A stretch of DNA of 64,000 nt from JAAYUK01 sp964392915. GTDB lineage: Bacteria > Nitrospirota > Thermodesulfovibrionia > Thermodesulfovibrionales > Dissulfurispiraceae. Below the pieces are notes generated by a model. That model was not told the origin of the DNA, ran no database searches, and saw only the letters and a program-made list of their open reading frames with translations. This document shows, one piece after another, positions 16,649-24,551 of this stretch; the first letter of the stretch is position 1; every line of letters begins with the position of its first letter. Where the stretch lies: contig CAYMRS010000006.1 in the NCBI GenBank assembly GCA_964392915.1, forward strand, positions 1-64,000, read 5' to 3'. The translations under genes and the position numbers were made by a program.

Positions 16649-16964
16649 ATGGACCCCAAAGTCTCGGGTAACATACGAGACGAAGGTGGAACAATGGAGC
16701 GAAACCCGCGAGGGGCGATACACGAAGGAATTCCGGCTGGAAGCGGTGAAACTGATAGTGGAAGGGAAATTATCGACACGAGAAGTAAGCCGTCGATTGA
16801 CCGTGTCGGAGAATACATTGCAGAACTGGCTGAAAGCATATCGGCAGGGGAAGTTGTCAGAGGGGGTAAGAACTGCCGCTCCGGGAGCGCTTTTCAGGAA
16901 GAAATTAACCGCGCGGCGGCAGTGTTCCACGTGGAACAGGGCAGCATACCGACAGCAGAAGTGA
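16649..16964 (+). pseudogene. IS3-family orfA remnant
   Basis: A GTG-started frame (16686) reads YTKEFRLEAVKLIVEGK, then LSTREVSRRLTVSENTLQNW and LKAYRQGKL, the helix-turn-helix N-terminus of IS3/IS911-type OrfA proteins (about 90-100 residues). Homology ends near residue 60, before the leucine zipper, and no orfB follows. The end of the element is probably near 16649, where TGGACCCCAAAG resembles an IS3-group terminus. The rest of the open frame (to 16964) runs through the first parS site and is not transposase. It is dead. Confidence 0.65.
16923..16938. promoter_or_regulatory. parS: parS centromere site 1
   Basis: TGTTCCACGTGGAACA is a perfect 16-bp palindrome matching the ParB-binding parS consensus (GTTNCACGTGNAAC core). 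A second identical copy lies 2.8 kb away. parS sites cluster near replication origins and nucleate ParB spreading for chromosome segregation. parA and parB are not in the window. Confidence 0.85.
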
Positions 16965-17216
16965 TATTTTTCTTAACGTCCCCCGGTCGGTTTTTTAGGC
17001 TTTCACCTCTTATCTTAAAAAACAAGCCAAAACGGCAGGTTACGCAGCCTTCATGCAAAGCGAACTCTCTAAAAATCGCTTCTCATCCCAAGGATTTTCA
17101 GGGCATTGAAAATAAACCGATCAGGTGATATAGTTAAATTAACAAATGTTCCGAATCATAGGCTGTTGATAAGAGTGGCCAGCAAAATGCAAAAATGTTA
17201 ACGAAGGGATACACGG

Positions 17217-17726
17217 ATGCTCCTACAGTTTTGCATTGCCTTTTCCATTTTAGTGATGTTTCTTGGCGGCTGTGCAACACCAAGCGTCAGGACGATAGAA
17301 AAAAGTGACTACTTCGCAAAGCTTTATTTTCTTGTTGATGGAAAAACAACTCGTGAGGACGTAATTCTCAGGCTTGGAGAACCGACGGGTATATTTGAAG
17401 GGGAACGCATTTTCACGTATATACTCGTCATCGACAACGAAGACAAATTGCATGTTTTGCCGCGGCAGTTTGCGCTGAACGTCGCAGATCCCCGACTCTA
17501 TTCACGTAATCCTTTATTCTTCCCCTCGCTCCGCTCGGGGAAGAATGAGGCAGTTGAGCCGGAACTCCTGTCACCCTCGCTCCGCTCGGGCGAAGAACCA
17601 GGAGTTCGAAACCGACCGCTTCGCGGCGGCTCAACTGCCTCAGTGTGCAGCCTTGTGCTTGTTTTTCGCATAGACAATGTCCTTGAGAAGCATAGTCTTG
17701 TCGGAACAAAGGATTTAATCAGGTGA
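17217..17726 (+). CDS. BamE/SmpA-like lipoprotein interrupted by an in-frame palindromic insertion
   Basis: The 169-residue protein has a lipoprotein signal with lipobox LGGC (Cys19) and a BamE/SmpA-like motif, DGKTTREDVILRLGEPTGIFEG (about 42-63), ending with LVLVFRIDNVLEKHSLV. The next gene ends with the parallel LVLVFDAVDGLKKHSLV, so the fold is shared. Residues about 100-142 (FFPSLRSGK ... RPLRGGSTAS) are translated from a nest of perfect inverted repeats (17516-17642) and have no place in the fold. The inserted segment keeps the frame. It is the first of three overlapping lipoprotein genes (GTGA overlap at 17723). Confidence 0.75.
   Translation: MLLQFCIAFSILVMFLGGCATPSVRTIEKSDYFAKLYFLVDGKTTREDVILRLGEPTGIFEGERIFTYILVIDNEDKLHVLPRQFALNVADPRLYSRNPLFFPSLRSGKNEAVEPELLSPSLRSGEEPGVRNRPLRGGSTASVCSLVLVFRIDNVLEKHSLVGTKDLIR
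17516..17642. repeat. Nested palindromic element inside the lipoprotein gene
   Basis: There are two adjacent structures. ATTCTTCCCC (17516-17525) pairs with GGGGAAGAAT (17537-17546) across an 11-nt loop. TGAGGCAGTTGAGCCG (17546-17561) pairs perfectly with 17627-17642, and inside it GAACTCCTG (17562-17570) pairs with CAGGAGTTC (17599-17607). A small hairpin CCGC-TTC-GCGG lies at 17616-17626. The sequence CTCGCTCCGCTCGGG occurs twice. This resembles palindromic elements that insert into coding genes without breaking the frame, such as the Rickettsia palindromic elements; that relation is analogy only. Confidence 0.8.
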
Positions 17727-18211
17727 AGCAATACTGTTTGCTGATCCTCCTGGTTCCGGTATTGTTTCTCAGCGGCTGCCAAACAGTAACTTATGACAAC
17801 TACTTCTCGGAATCCTATATGTACTCTCGCTGGCTTCCCGCCCTCGAAGAGAACAAGAGTACACGTTACCAGATTCACGAAAAAGTTGGCTTGCCTTCCC
17901 GCTCTTTTGAGGGAGGCAGGATTGTCACCTATCGGATTATGATAAATGAGTGGAAAAATGGACTGAGCGACACTCAGTTTAAAGCATCTTGTTTGGATAA
18001 ATATCAAGCGTACGGCAGAATTGAAAAGCTTCTTGCTGACAAACGCTTTGAACGTTTGGACAAGGAGGGTGCCTTGCTCGTCATTACCGAAGCAAACAAG
18101 GACAAATATGAAAAAGAGATCATCGCCGGGATTGTCGAATATCATTTAGTTCTTGTCTTTGATGCTGTCGATGGTCTGAAAAAACATTCTCTTGTCCGTA
18201 TACAGCCATGA
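17723..18211 (+). CDS. BamE-like lipoprotein, second of three
   Basis: The 162-residue protein starts at GTG 17723, overlapping the previous stop (GTGA). It has lipobox LSGC (Cys19) and a degenerate BamE-like segment (NKSTRYQIHEKVGLPSRSFEGGRIVTY), then a charged middle and LVLVFDAVDGLKKHSLV at the end. It is the closest relative in the window of the gene before it. The overlaps on both sides point to translational coupling. These proteins probably face the periplasm from the inner leaflet of the outer membrane. Function unknown. Confidence 0.75.
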   Translation: MKQYCLLILLVPVLFLSGCQTVTYDNYFSESYMYSRWLPALEENKSTRYQIHEKVGLPSRSFEGGRIVTYRIMINEWKNGLSDTQFKASCLDKYQAYGRIEKLLADKRFERLDKEGALLVITEANKDKYEKEIIAGIVEYHLVLVFDAVDGLKKHSLVRIQP

Positions 18212-18651
18212 AGCTCGCGTCTTTTCTTGTTTGGAGCGCACTGGCGGCAGCACTGTCAGGTTGCCTTTATATCCCGACACCTCAACACAGTCTTCTGTCC
18301 GGGCGCGGAATGATTGATGAAGAAACAACCCGGGGATTTCGGGCCGGCACTACAACTCGCGGAGAAGTTTTGCTGCTCCTGGGTGAGCCTGACGCAACAT
18401 TCAAAAATCAGAGCGTTTTTCTTTATACCTGGACGCGTACTCAGGGATATTTAGTCGTTGGCGGTTACGGGAAGGGAGAAATAGTGGCAGTCGGCAAGAC
18501 CACAGTGCTGTTGCTGGAATTTGGCGAACACAATTACCTGAAGCGGCATGAATACCTGTCTCCGGGCTTTTTTTCTTCTCCCGTCAGCAAGGCAACCGAG
18601 TGGTTGTCTGAGGGTCCAATGCCAGCCGGCTTGTCAGAAGAGAAGCGATGA
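18208..18651 (+). CDS. BamE-like lipoprotein, third of three
   Basis: The 147-residue protein starts at ATG 18208, overlapping the previous stop (ATGA). It has lipobox LSGC (Cys19) and a clear SmpA/BamE-type motif: FRAGTTTRGEVLLLLGEPDATFKN (about 44-67), followed by strands YTWTRTQG and VLLLEFGEHNYLKRHEYL. It is the best match of the three to the BamE fold. BamE itself is about 110 residues and belongs to the outer-membrane protein assembly complex; whether any of these three is the true BamE cannot be told. Confidence 0.75.
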   Translation: MKLASFLVWSALAAALSGCLYIPTPQHSLLSGRGMIDEETTRGFRAGTTTRGEVLLLLGEPDATFKNQSVFLYTWTRTQGYLVVGGYGKGEIVAVGKTTVLLLEFGEHNYLKRHEYLSPGFFSSPVSKATEWLSEGPMPAGLSEEKR

Positions 18652-18729
18652 AAAATGCGCGCAATTCTTGCTTATCCTGTGCACAATGACGGCAGGGTCT
18701 TGGGAGTCGGGTTCAGGCAGCAAAATAAT

Positions 18730-18890
18730 CCCGGAATTGTCATTCGGCAAGGCAGAGCATGAGGATCTGCTCATTGTCGAGCGGCATCCCGAGCCTCTCG
18801 CCGAGGTGGGCGGCGGTCACATGCCTTCGGTCACCGAATAAAGCCGCCTCACCCATGCCATGCCCTGCATTGTGCGGTCTTTAATCCGGC
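18730..18890. repeat. Diverged repeat, copy B (with 13779-13975)
   Basis: This fills most of the gap between the lipoprotein genes and hisF (18652-18904). It aligns by eye to copy A with the shared blocks listed there. One frame reads SFGKAEHEDLLIVERHPEPL then AEVGGGHMPSVTE and a stop; copy A gives AFRKEKHEVPLIPGRHAAPP then a GGHAP segment in the matching frame. Conservation at the peptide level hints that it was once coding. No start or ribosome site is evident. Confidence 0.4.
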
Positions 18891-18904
18891 GAATGGCCCA
18901 TTTG

Positions 18905-19669
18905 TTATAGATTGACCAGCAAGCCTTTTTGCTTTAAATATTCTTTGACTTCCCTGATGCTGATGGTGCGGTAATGAAAAACAGAGGCAGCCAAAAGTAT
19001 CTCCGCGCCTCCTTTCGTAGCGGCCTCGTAGAAATGCTCCAGCTTTCCCGCGCCCCCAGAAGCTACTACCGGGAGATCAACAGCATCGGAGACGGCTCTC
19101 GTGAACTCCAGGTCGTATCCTGCCTGGGTTCCGTCGCCATCCATGCTGGTCGGCAGGATTACGCCGGCTCCCAAATCCTGACATTGTTTTGCCCATGCAA
19201 TCGCGTCTTTGCCTACAGGCTTGGTTCCCCCCGAGACAACCAATTCAAAGCCGGAGGGCATCTGCTTGTTTCTTCTGGCATCAACAGCAATCGTTATTCT
19301 TTCAGAGCCATGCGCTTTCGCTGCGAGCTTCACGATGTCGGGGTTCCTGACGGCGGCGCTGTTCATCGATACCTTATCAGCTCCCGCCTCGAACACGAGA
19401 TCAATGTCTTCCAGGGAGGCGATACCGCCGCCGACGGTCAGGGGGATGGCGATAACCGATGAGACGTTCTTTACCCATTGCAATCGCGTTTTCCGGTTTT
19501 CCAGTGTTGCCGCGATATCCAGCATGGCCAATTCATCGGCCCCTTCCTGTTCATAAAAAGCCGCGTTTTCGACCGGATCGCCGGCATCTCGTAAATTGAT
19601 AAAGTTTATTCCTTTGACGATCCTCCCGTCTTTCATGTCAAGACAGGGCATGATTTTTATCAACTTCAT
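18905..19669 (-). CDS. hisF: Imidazole glycerol phosphate synthase subunit HisF (stand-alone)
   Basis: HisF is the cyclase half of the enzyme that makes IGP and AICAR in histidine synthesis. The 254-residue (beta-alpha)8 barrel shows IMPCLDMKDGRIVKGINFINL (catalytic Asp near 11), VGGGIASLEDI, VDARRN (second catalytic Asp near 130), TSMDGDGTQAGYDLEF (TSMDRDG in most family members) and VASGGAGKLEHFYEA. ATG 19669 is preferred over 19690 because GGGAGG lies seven bases upstream. No other his gene is beside it, so it may be a dispersed his gene or a paralogue of the kind used in nucleotide-sugar amidation. Confidence 0.87.
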   Translation of the reverse strand: MKLIKIMPCLDMKDGRIVKGINFINLRDAGDPVENAAFYEQEGADELAMLDIAATLENRKTRLQWVKNVSSVIAIPLTVGGGIASLEDIDLVFEAGADKVSMNSAAVRNPDIVKLAAKAHGSERITIAVDARRNKQMPSGFELVVSGGTKPVGKDAIAWAKQCQDLGAGVILPTSMDGDGTQAGYDLEFTRAVSDAVDLPVVASGGAGKLEHFYEAATKGGAEILLAASVFHYRTISIREVKEYLKQKGLLVNL

Positions 19670-19740
19670 CAAGGCCTCCCTCTGAAGCATATAAATGCTT
19701 TCAATTATATCAATTTGTCATGCCGTTTATGGCATAAAAA

Positions 19741-19756
19741 TGTTCCACGTGGAACA
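19741..19756. promoter_or_regulatory. parS: parS centromere site 2
   Basis: This is an identical copy of TGTTCCACGTGGAACA, between hisF and dgt in a non-coding gap. Two exact copies of a 16-bp palindrome within 3 kb would not be expected by chance. Confidence 0.87.
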
Positions 19757-19819
19757 AAAAGCCCGCGGCGCGCGAAGCCACAATAAATCAGCCAACGTCT
19801 CCGCACTTACGATCCGGCA

Positions 19820-20857
19820 TTAGATTACCTTCCACTGCTGCGGAAAGAAGAGCTTCTCGTAGGTCATCAGCGCAAACCTATCTGTCATGCCGGCGATAAA
19901 GTCGCAGATGAGTCGATGTTTTTCAGTGTCGCGGGAGATCGGAACATCCCTGAAAGCCTCTTCCGGGTGCTCCAGATAATGGGCGTAGAGTGAACGGAGG
20001 ATGCCTTTGGCCTTTTCGAGCTCGGTTCGAACTGCCGGATTTTCGTATACGGCACGATACATGAAGTCGCGGAGTCCATAAACCGCGTTTCCCATCTCTT
20101 CGCTCAGCACAACAGCGGTGAGGTTTCTCGCGAGTGAAGCATGGATTACGTCGCGCACCATCGAATCGATGCGCTTTGCATAAGCATCGCCAATGACATT
20201 TGATATCTCTCCCGGCACGTCGGAGCGCTGAACCACCCCGGCGCGAACCGCGTCATCAAAGTCGTGATTCAGGTAGGCAACAATATCGGCAATGCGGACC
20301 GCCTGTCCTTCCAGCGTTGCCGGCCGCTCCTTTTCCGCCTCCGGGATAATCATGCCCCTGCCCTTTGAGTGCTTGAGAATTCCGTCGCGCACTTCGTGCG
20401 TGAGGTTCAGCCCCTCGCCCTCCTTTTCGAGCGCGTCAACCACGCGAAGACTCTGCTTATAATGGTCGAACCCGCCGGGGTGCAACTCATTGAGCACCTC
20501 CTCGCCCGCATGACCGAAAGGCGTATGGCCGAGGTCGTGGCCGAGAGCAATCGCCTCTGTGAGATCTTCATTCAGCCGAAGCGCCCGCGCTATGGTGCGG
20601 GCTATCTGGGAAACTTCGAGGACATGCGTCAGGCGCGTGCGGTAGTGGTCGCCCCTGGGCGCAAGAAAAACCTGAGTCTTCTGCTTGAGGCGACGGAATG
20701 CTTTGCAATGAATGATGCGGTCGCGGTCGCGCTGAAAGCAGGTTCGGATGTCGTCTTCACTGTCCGCCCTGGCTCTCCCACGGCTCCGGCTGCTCAGGCA
20801 CGCATGGGGATGCAGTATCCGGCGCTCAATCGCTTCTGTCTGTTCCCGTATGTTCAT
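19820..20857 (-). CDS. dgt: dGTP triphosphohydrolase-like HD-domain protein
   Basis: The 345-residue protein belongs to the dGTPase family (short bacterial type, about 330-380). The HD metal residues are visible as RLTHVLEV (His78) and GHDLGHTPFGHAGE (His107, Asp108), with the N-terminal DRDRIIHCKAFRRLKQKTQV and Y-R-TRLTH segments typical of the group. It cleaves dNTP to deoxynucleoside and triphosphate. It is monocistronic as far as can be seen, on the same strand as selA upstream with a 116-bp gap. The exact nucleotide preference cannot be told. Confidence 0.92.
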   Translation of the reverse strand: MNIREQTEAIERRILHPHACLSSRSRGRARADSEDDIRTCFQRDRDRIIHCKAFRRLKQKTQVFLAPRGDHYRTRLTHVLEVSQIARTIARALRLNEDLTEAIALGHDLGHTPFGHAGEEVLNELHPGGFDHYKQSLRVVDALEKEGEGLNLTHEVRDGILKHSKGRGMIIPEAEKERPATLEGQAVRIADIVAYLNHDFDDAVRAGVVQRSDVPGEISNVIGDAYAKRIDSMVRDVIHASLARNLTAVVLSEEMGNAVYGLRDFMYRAVYENPAVRTELEKAKGILRSLYAHYLEHPEEAFRDVPISRDTEKHRLICDFIAGMTDRFALMTYEKLFFPQQWKVI

Positions 20858-20973
20858 ATTGCTCAGCAGAATGACGATGCGCCTATAAAAAAAGAGCCGT
20901 CAGAATGATAGCCTGACAGTCATTTTCGCGCTCCCTCATGAACCATCCTTTCACAAAGATTGCCCCGCCACCG

Positions 20974-22374
20974 CTATGATTTTCCGATCGCAGCCGCAAC
21001 GCCGTCGGCAAGCGAAACAACATCATTATCCAGCACCGTCCGCGCATCAAACAGCAGCGCATCGTCCTTGATGCGCGCGATAACGGGCGGGCTCTGATTG
21101 CGGAGCTTGGCCTCAAGCGCATTGACGGTCAGAATTGCCGGGCGAATGGCAACAGCATACGTATCCAAAAGGATCTCGGAAAGGGCTCCGCCGCCCGATT
21201 GGGAGGCATCCTTCACTATTCGTATATCGGCTTCTCCAGCCGGGACAGCCTTCTTCAGGCGTGCGGCTATCTTCTGCGCACGCTTCCTAATCTCAGCGGG
21301 CTTCATGAAGAGCATGCGAAGCGTCGGTATCTCACGCTTTGCCCGCTCTTCGTCAAGATATAGATGAAGCGTCGCCTCAAACGCCGCAAGCGTCATCTTG
21401 TCGACCCTCACGGCACGCATAAGCTGATTTTTTGCTATAATATCAATGAGTTCCTTCTTCCCAACGATAATCCCGCCCTGCGGGCCGCCCAGCAGTTTGT
21501 CGCCGCTGAATGTGACGAGGTCGGCCCCGGACTTGAGAATTTCCTGGACGGTCGGTTCGATGTGGATGCCATACGGCCTCATGTCAATCAGGCTGCCGCT
21601 TCCAAGGTCGAACATAACCGGTATCGTATGCTTTTTTCCGAGCGCGGCCAGACGTTCAATCGACGGGGTTTCCGTAAAGCCGACCATGCGGAAATTGGAT
21701 TGATGGACTTTCATCAGAAGCGCGGTGTTTTCGTTGATGGCGCGCTCATAGTCATACACATGCGTCTTGTTCGTCGTGCCGACCTCGCGCAGAAGAGCGC
21801 CGCTGTTGCTCATCACATCGGGAACGCGGAATGACCCTCCGATTTCGACCAGTTCGCCGCGGGAGACAATAACCTCCCTGCCCTTTGCGAGGGCGAGGAG
21901 GCAGACGAAAACCGCAGCCGCATTATTATTCACGATAAGACTCGCCTCAGCACCCGTAATGTCGTTGATCAGGCGCTGCACATGGCTGTACCGCTTGCCG
22001 CGCCTGCCCTGCTCGAGATCGTACTCCAGATTGGAATAGCCGGATGCAATCTCTGATACATGGCGTAAAACAGCCTCTGAAAGAACCGAGCGGCCGAGGT
22101 TCGTATGAATGACAACTCCCGTCGCATTGATAGCCGGCTGAAGGCTGTATGCGCAGAGCTTTTTAATGCGGGTCTCCATCTCTGATTGCAGCGCCGCCAG
22201 ATCGACCATAGAGCGGACACCGGAGCGGATATGATCACGCTCCCGCTGGAGCACGTCGCGGATGCCCTGCAGCACATACCGGCGCGCATAGCGGCTGATC
22301 CAATATGTTCCTTCCGCGGACTTCAGAACTTCATCAACAGACGGCAATGCGGCCAGCAGTTTTTGATGGTCCAT
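20974..22374 (-). CDS. selA: L-seryl-tRNA(Sec) selenium transferase
   Basis: SelA converts seryl-tRNA(Sec) to selenocysteyl-tRNA(Sec) with selenophosphate. The 466 residues match the family (about 460). Visible are INATGVVIHTNLGRS (82-96), LEYDLEQGRRGKRYSHV (116-132), the PLP region VNNNAAAV, GTTNKTH, MFDLGSGSLIDMRPYGI, and the PLP lysine in SGDKLLGGPQGG (Lys293). The cell therefore probably makes selenoproteins. selB, selC and selD are not in the window, and I saw no recognisable selenoprotein here. Confidence 0.96.
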   Translation of the reverse strand: MDHQKLLAALPSVDEVLKSAEGTYWISRYARRYVLQGIRDVLQRERDHIRSGVRSMVDLAALQSEMETRIKKLCAYSLQPAINATGVVIHTNLGRSVLSEAVLRHVSEIASGYSNLEYDLEQGRRGKRYSHVQRLINDITGAEASLIVNNNAAAVFVCLLALAKGREVIVSRGELVEIGGSFRVPDVMSNSGALLREVGTTNKTHVYDYERAINENTALLMKVHQSNFRMVGFTETPSIERLAALGKKHTIPVMFDLGSGSLIDMRPYGIHIEPTVQEILKSGADLVTFSGDKLLGGPQGGIIVGKKELIDIIAKNQLMRAVRVDKMTLAAFEATLHLYLDEERAKREIPTLRMLFMKPAEIRKRAQKIAARLKKAVPAGEADIRIVKDASQSGGGALSEILLDTYAVAIRPAILTVNALEAKLRNQSPPVIARIKDDALLFDARTVLDNDVVSLADGVAAAIGKS

Positions 22375-22658
22375 GGAAACGCTCCTTAAACGCTTAAAAA
22401 ATGATACCTCAAAAATCGAACTATGGAAGAATTAATTTTCCATAGAAAACGAATCGTTACGTATGTTGAAAAATGCGGTCCAACACTGATTTGCAAACCA
22501 GCGTACATTTAATCGGTTGCCTTTCGCGCTATTGTAACCGGTTATCCGAGACTTTTCAAAGGAATCCGTTTTGTATTATGATATGTACTTGTAAAATAGG
22601 CTTCTTGATTAGTTATATAGATAATAACTGGTTTGTTGTGATTGCTGATTGATGACAA
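22375..22658. other. AT-rich intergenic region with palindromes upstream of serA
   Basis: No gene of ordinary size is present between selA and serA (22375-22874). It holds an imperfect 25-bp palindrome, CTATGGAA (22421-22428) and TTCCATAG (22438-22445) around AATTAATT, and a perfect TAACCGGTTA (22535-22544). Both have the form of operators for a dimeric regulator. The base composition is more AT-rich than in the neighbours. Confidence 0.4.
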
Positions 22659-22790
22659 ATGTCTGCCTACGTGACTATTCAATCAGACAACCGCAATCAA
22701 CAATTCCTGAAACATCCGGTCTCGTTGCTGGAAAGATGCCTGATCGACCTTATCGAAGGGGCGCTCACGCAGGAACTGTTGATGAAATAA
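22659..22790 (+). CDS. Possible 43-residue small protein
   Basis: From ATG 22659 the frame gives MSAYVTIQSDNRNQQFLKHP, then VSLLERCLIDLIEGALTQEL and LMK before a TAA. The second half would be an amphipathic Leu-rich helix. There is no convincing ribosome site. It may be a small gene, a remnant, or chance. I recognise no family. Confidence 0.25.
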   Translation: MSAYVTIQSDNRNQQFLKHPVSLLERCLIDLIEGALTQELLMK

Positions 22791-22874
22791 AGTGTCCGCA
22801 ACGCCGACCGCAGGGGACCGATCTATCCATGATGGTACTGCGGCGGGTTTCCCGTGAAGGAGAATACAGTTATT

Positions 22875-24455
22875 ATGAAGAAAGTACTCATCAGTGACAA
22901 CATCTCGTCCCGATGCGTCGAGATCCTGAAGAATGCAGGGCTTGAAGTCGACGTCAGGACCGGCCTGAAGCCTGAAGAATTGAAGTCGATTATCGGCGAC
23001 TATGCCGGCCTCGTCATTCGCAGCGCCACCAAGGTGACCGCTGACCTTATTGATGCCGCCGCAAACCTCAGGGTTATCGGCCGCGCCGGGTCAGGGCTCG
23101 ACAACGTGGACAAGGTTGCCGCGTCGAAAAAGGGAATCGTTGTCATGAATACGCCGGGCGGCAATACCGTCACGACAGCTGAGCACGCCATTGCCATGAT
23201 GTTCGCCGCTGCTCGTAAAATCGCCCAAGCAAATGCCTCAATGGCGGCAGGCAAGTGGGAAAAGAAAAAGTTCATGGGCATCGAGCTTTACAATAAAACC
23301 CTCGGCATCATCGGCCTGGGAAAAATCGGCGGCGAGGTCGCAAAACGCGCACAGGGACTCGGCATGAACGTCATCGCGTATGATCCGTTTCTGAGCCAGG
23401 AAAAGGCAACGGAGATGGGCATCGCGAAAGGCGCGATTGCTGAAATCATGAAGCGCGCGGATTTCATCACGGTCCACACGCCGCTCACCGCTGAGACCAA
23501 GGGACTATTTAACGCGGAATCTCTCAGGACCTGCAAGAAGGGGGTTGTATTAATCAACTGCGCGCGCGGCGGCATCATCAATGAAAAAGATCTGCTTGAT
23601 GCGCTGAACAGCGGGCAGGTCGGCGCGGCCGCTCTTGATGTTTATGAGATTGAGCCGCCGGTTGACAATCCGCTTGTCGGCCACGAAAACGTCGTCTGCA
23701 CTCCGCACCTCGGCGCATCCACCGAAGAAGCGCAGGAGAATGTCGCGGTTGCGGTCGCCGAGCAGATTGTCGATTATCTTGTCTACGGCACCATCCGCAA
23801 CGCAGTCAACTTCCCGTCGATTCCGGCGGATCAGGTTGCGACGCTGCAGCCGTGGATCAACCTTGCGGATCTCATGGGCAGCTTTACCTGCCAGCTCTTC
23901 GAGGACGGCATTACAGAACTGACGGTCGAATACCGCGGCGATGTCTCCGCCCTGAATTGTCAGCCCATAACGATTGCGGCGATCAAGGGATTGCTGAATC
24001 CGATCCTTCTTGAAACAGTCAACTTCGTGAATGCGCCGTTCATCGCCAAGGAGCGCGGCATTGAGGTCAAGGAAATGAAGAGCAAGGACTCCGGCGACTT
24101 TCAGTCCCTGATAGTGCTGAAGGTGAAGTCCGCGACAAAAGAACGGTCTGTTGAGGGCACACTCTTCAGCAAGAAGGATCCGCGTATCGTCAGAATCGAC
24201 AAATACCCTGTGGAAATTCTGCCGGAAGGTCCGATGCTCGTCATGCAGAACAACGACATGCCCGGCGTCATCGGCAACATCGGAACGACGCTCGGCAACG
24301 CTGGAATCAATATCGCCCGGATGCATTTCGGCAGGGAGAGCGCGGGCGGCAAGGCGCTTTCGATCGTAAACATCGACTCCCCGGCAACAGAAGCTGTGCT
24401 GGAGCAAATCAGAGCATTGCCGAACATTCTCCTGGTCAAAGCGATTATTGTATAG
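22875..24455 (+). CDS. serA: D-3-phosphoglycerate dehydrogenase
   Basis: SerA oxidises 3-phosphoglycerate in the first step of serine synthesis. The 526-residue long form has the catalytic domain with RSATKVTADLI, the NAD fold (GIIGLGKIGGEVAKRA, about 143-158), the substrate motif and His of TPHLGASTEEAQ, an intervening ASB domain, and a C-terminal ACT domain (VMQNNDMPGVIGNIGT, about 458-473) expected to sense serine. ATG 22875 begins MKKVLI; GTG 22854 is an alternative, and the AAGGAG at 22857 is about 12 bases from the ATG. serC is 1.4 kb downstream on the other strand, so the pathway genes are near each other but not in one operon. Confidence 0.95.
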   Translation: MKKVLISDNISSRCVEILKNAGLEVDVRTGLKPEELKSIIGDYAGLVIRSATKVTADLIDAAANLRVIGRAGSGLDNVDKVAASKKGIVVMNTPGGNTVTTAEHAIAMMFAAARKIAQANASMAAGKWEKKKFMGIELYNKTLGIIGLGKIGGEVAKRAQGLGMNVIAYDPFLSQEKATEMGIAKGAIAEIMKRADFITVHTPLTAETKGLFNAESLRTCKKGVVLINCARGGIINEKDLLDALNSGQVGAAALDVYEIEPPVDNPLVGHENVVCTPHLGASTEEAQENVAVAVAEQIVDYLVYGTIRNAVNFPSIPADQVATLQPWINLADLMGSFTCQLFEDGITELTVEYRGDVSALNCQPITIAAIKGLLNPILLETVNFVNAPFIAKERGIEVKEMKSKDSGDFQSLIVLKVKSATKERSVEGTLFSKKDPRIVRIDKYPVEILPEGPMLVMQNNDMPGVIGNIGTTLGNAGINIARMHFGRESAGGKALSIVNIDSPATEAVLEQIRALPNILLVKAIIV

Positions 24456-24551
24456 GTATAGGGATGCCGGATTCCGGCTGTCCGGCTCCGCCCGGATACG
24501 CAGCAACGCCGGGGCTCTTTCTGGAGCGCCGGCTTTTATACGAGGTATGAA

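Noticed and set aside
20974..22374. Selenoprotein gene near selA
   Set aside because: No coding frame interrupted by a single TGA with homology on both sides was recognised; the frame breaks noted at 33690 and 13396 are register changes, not read-through TGA codons.
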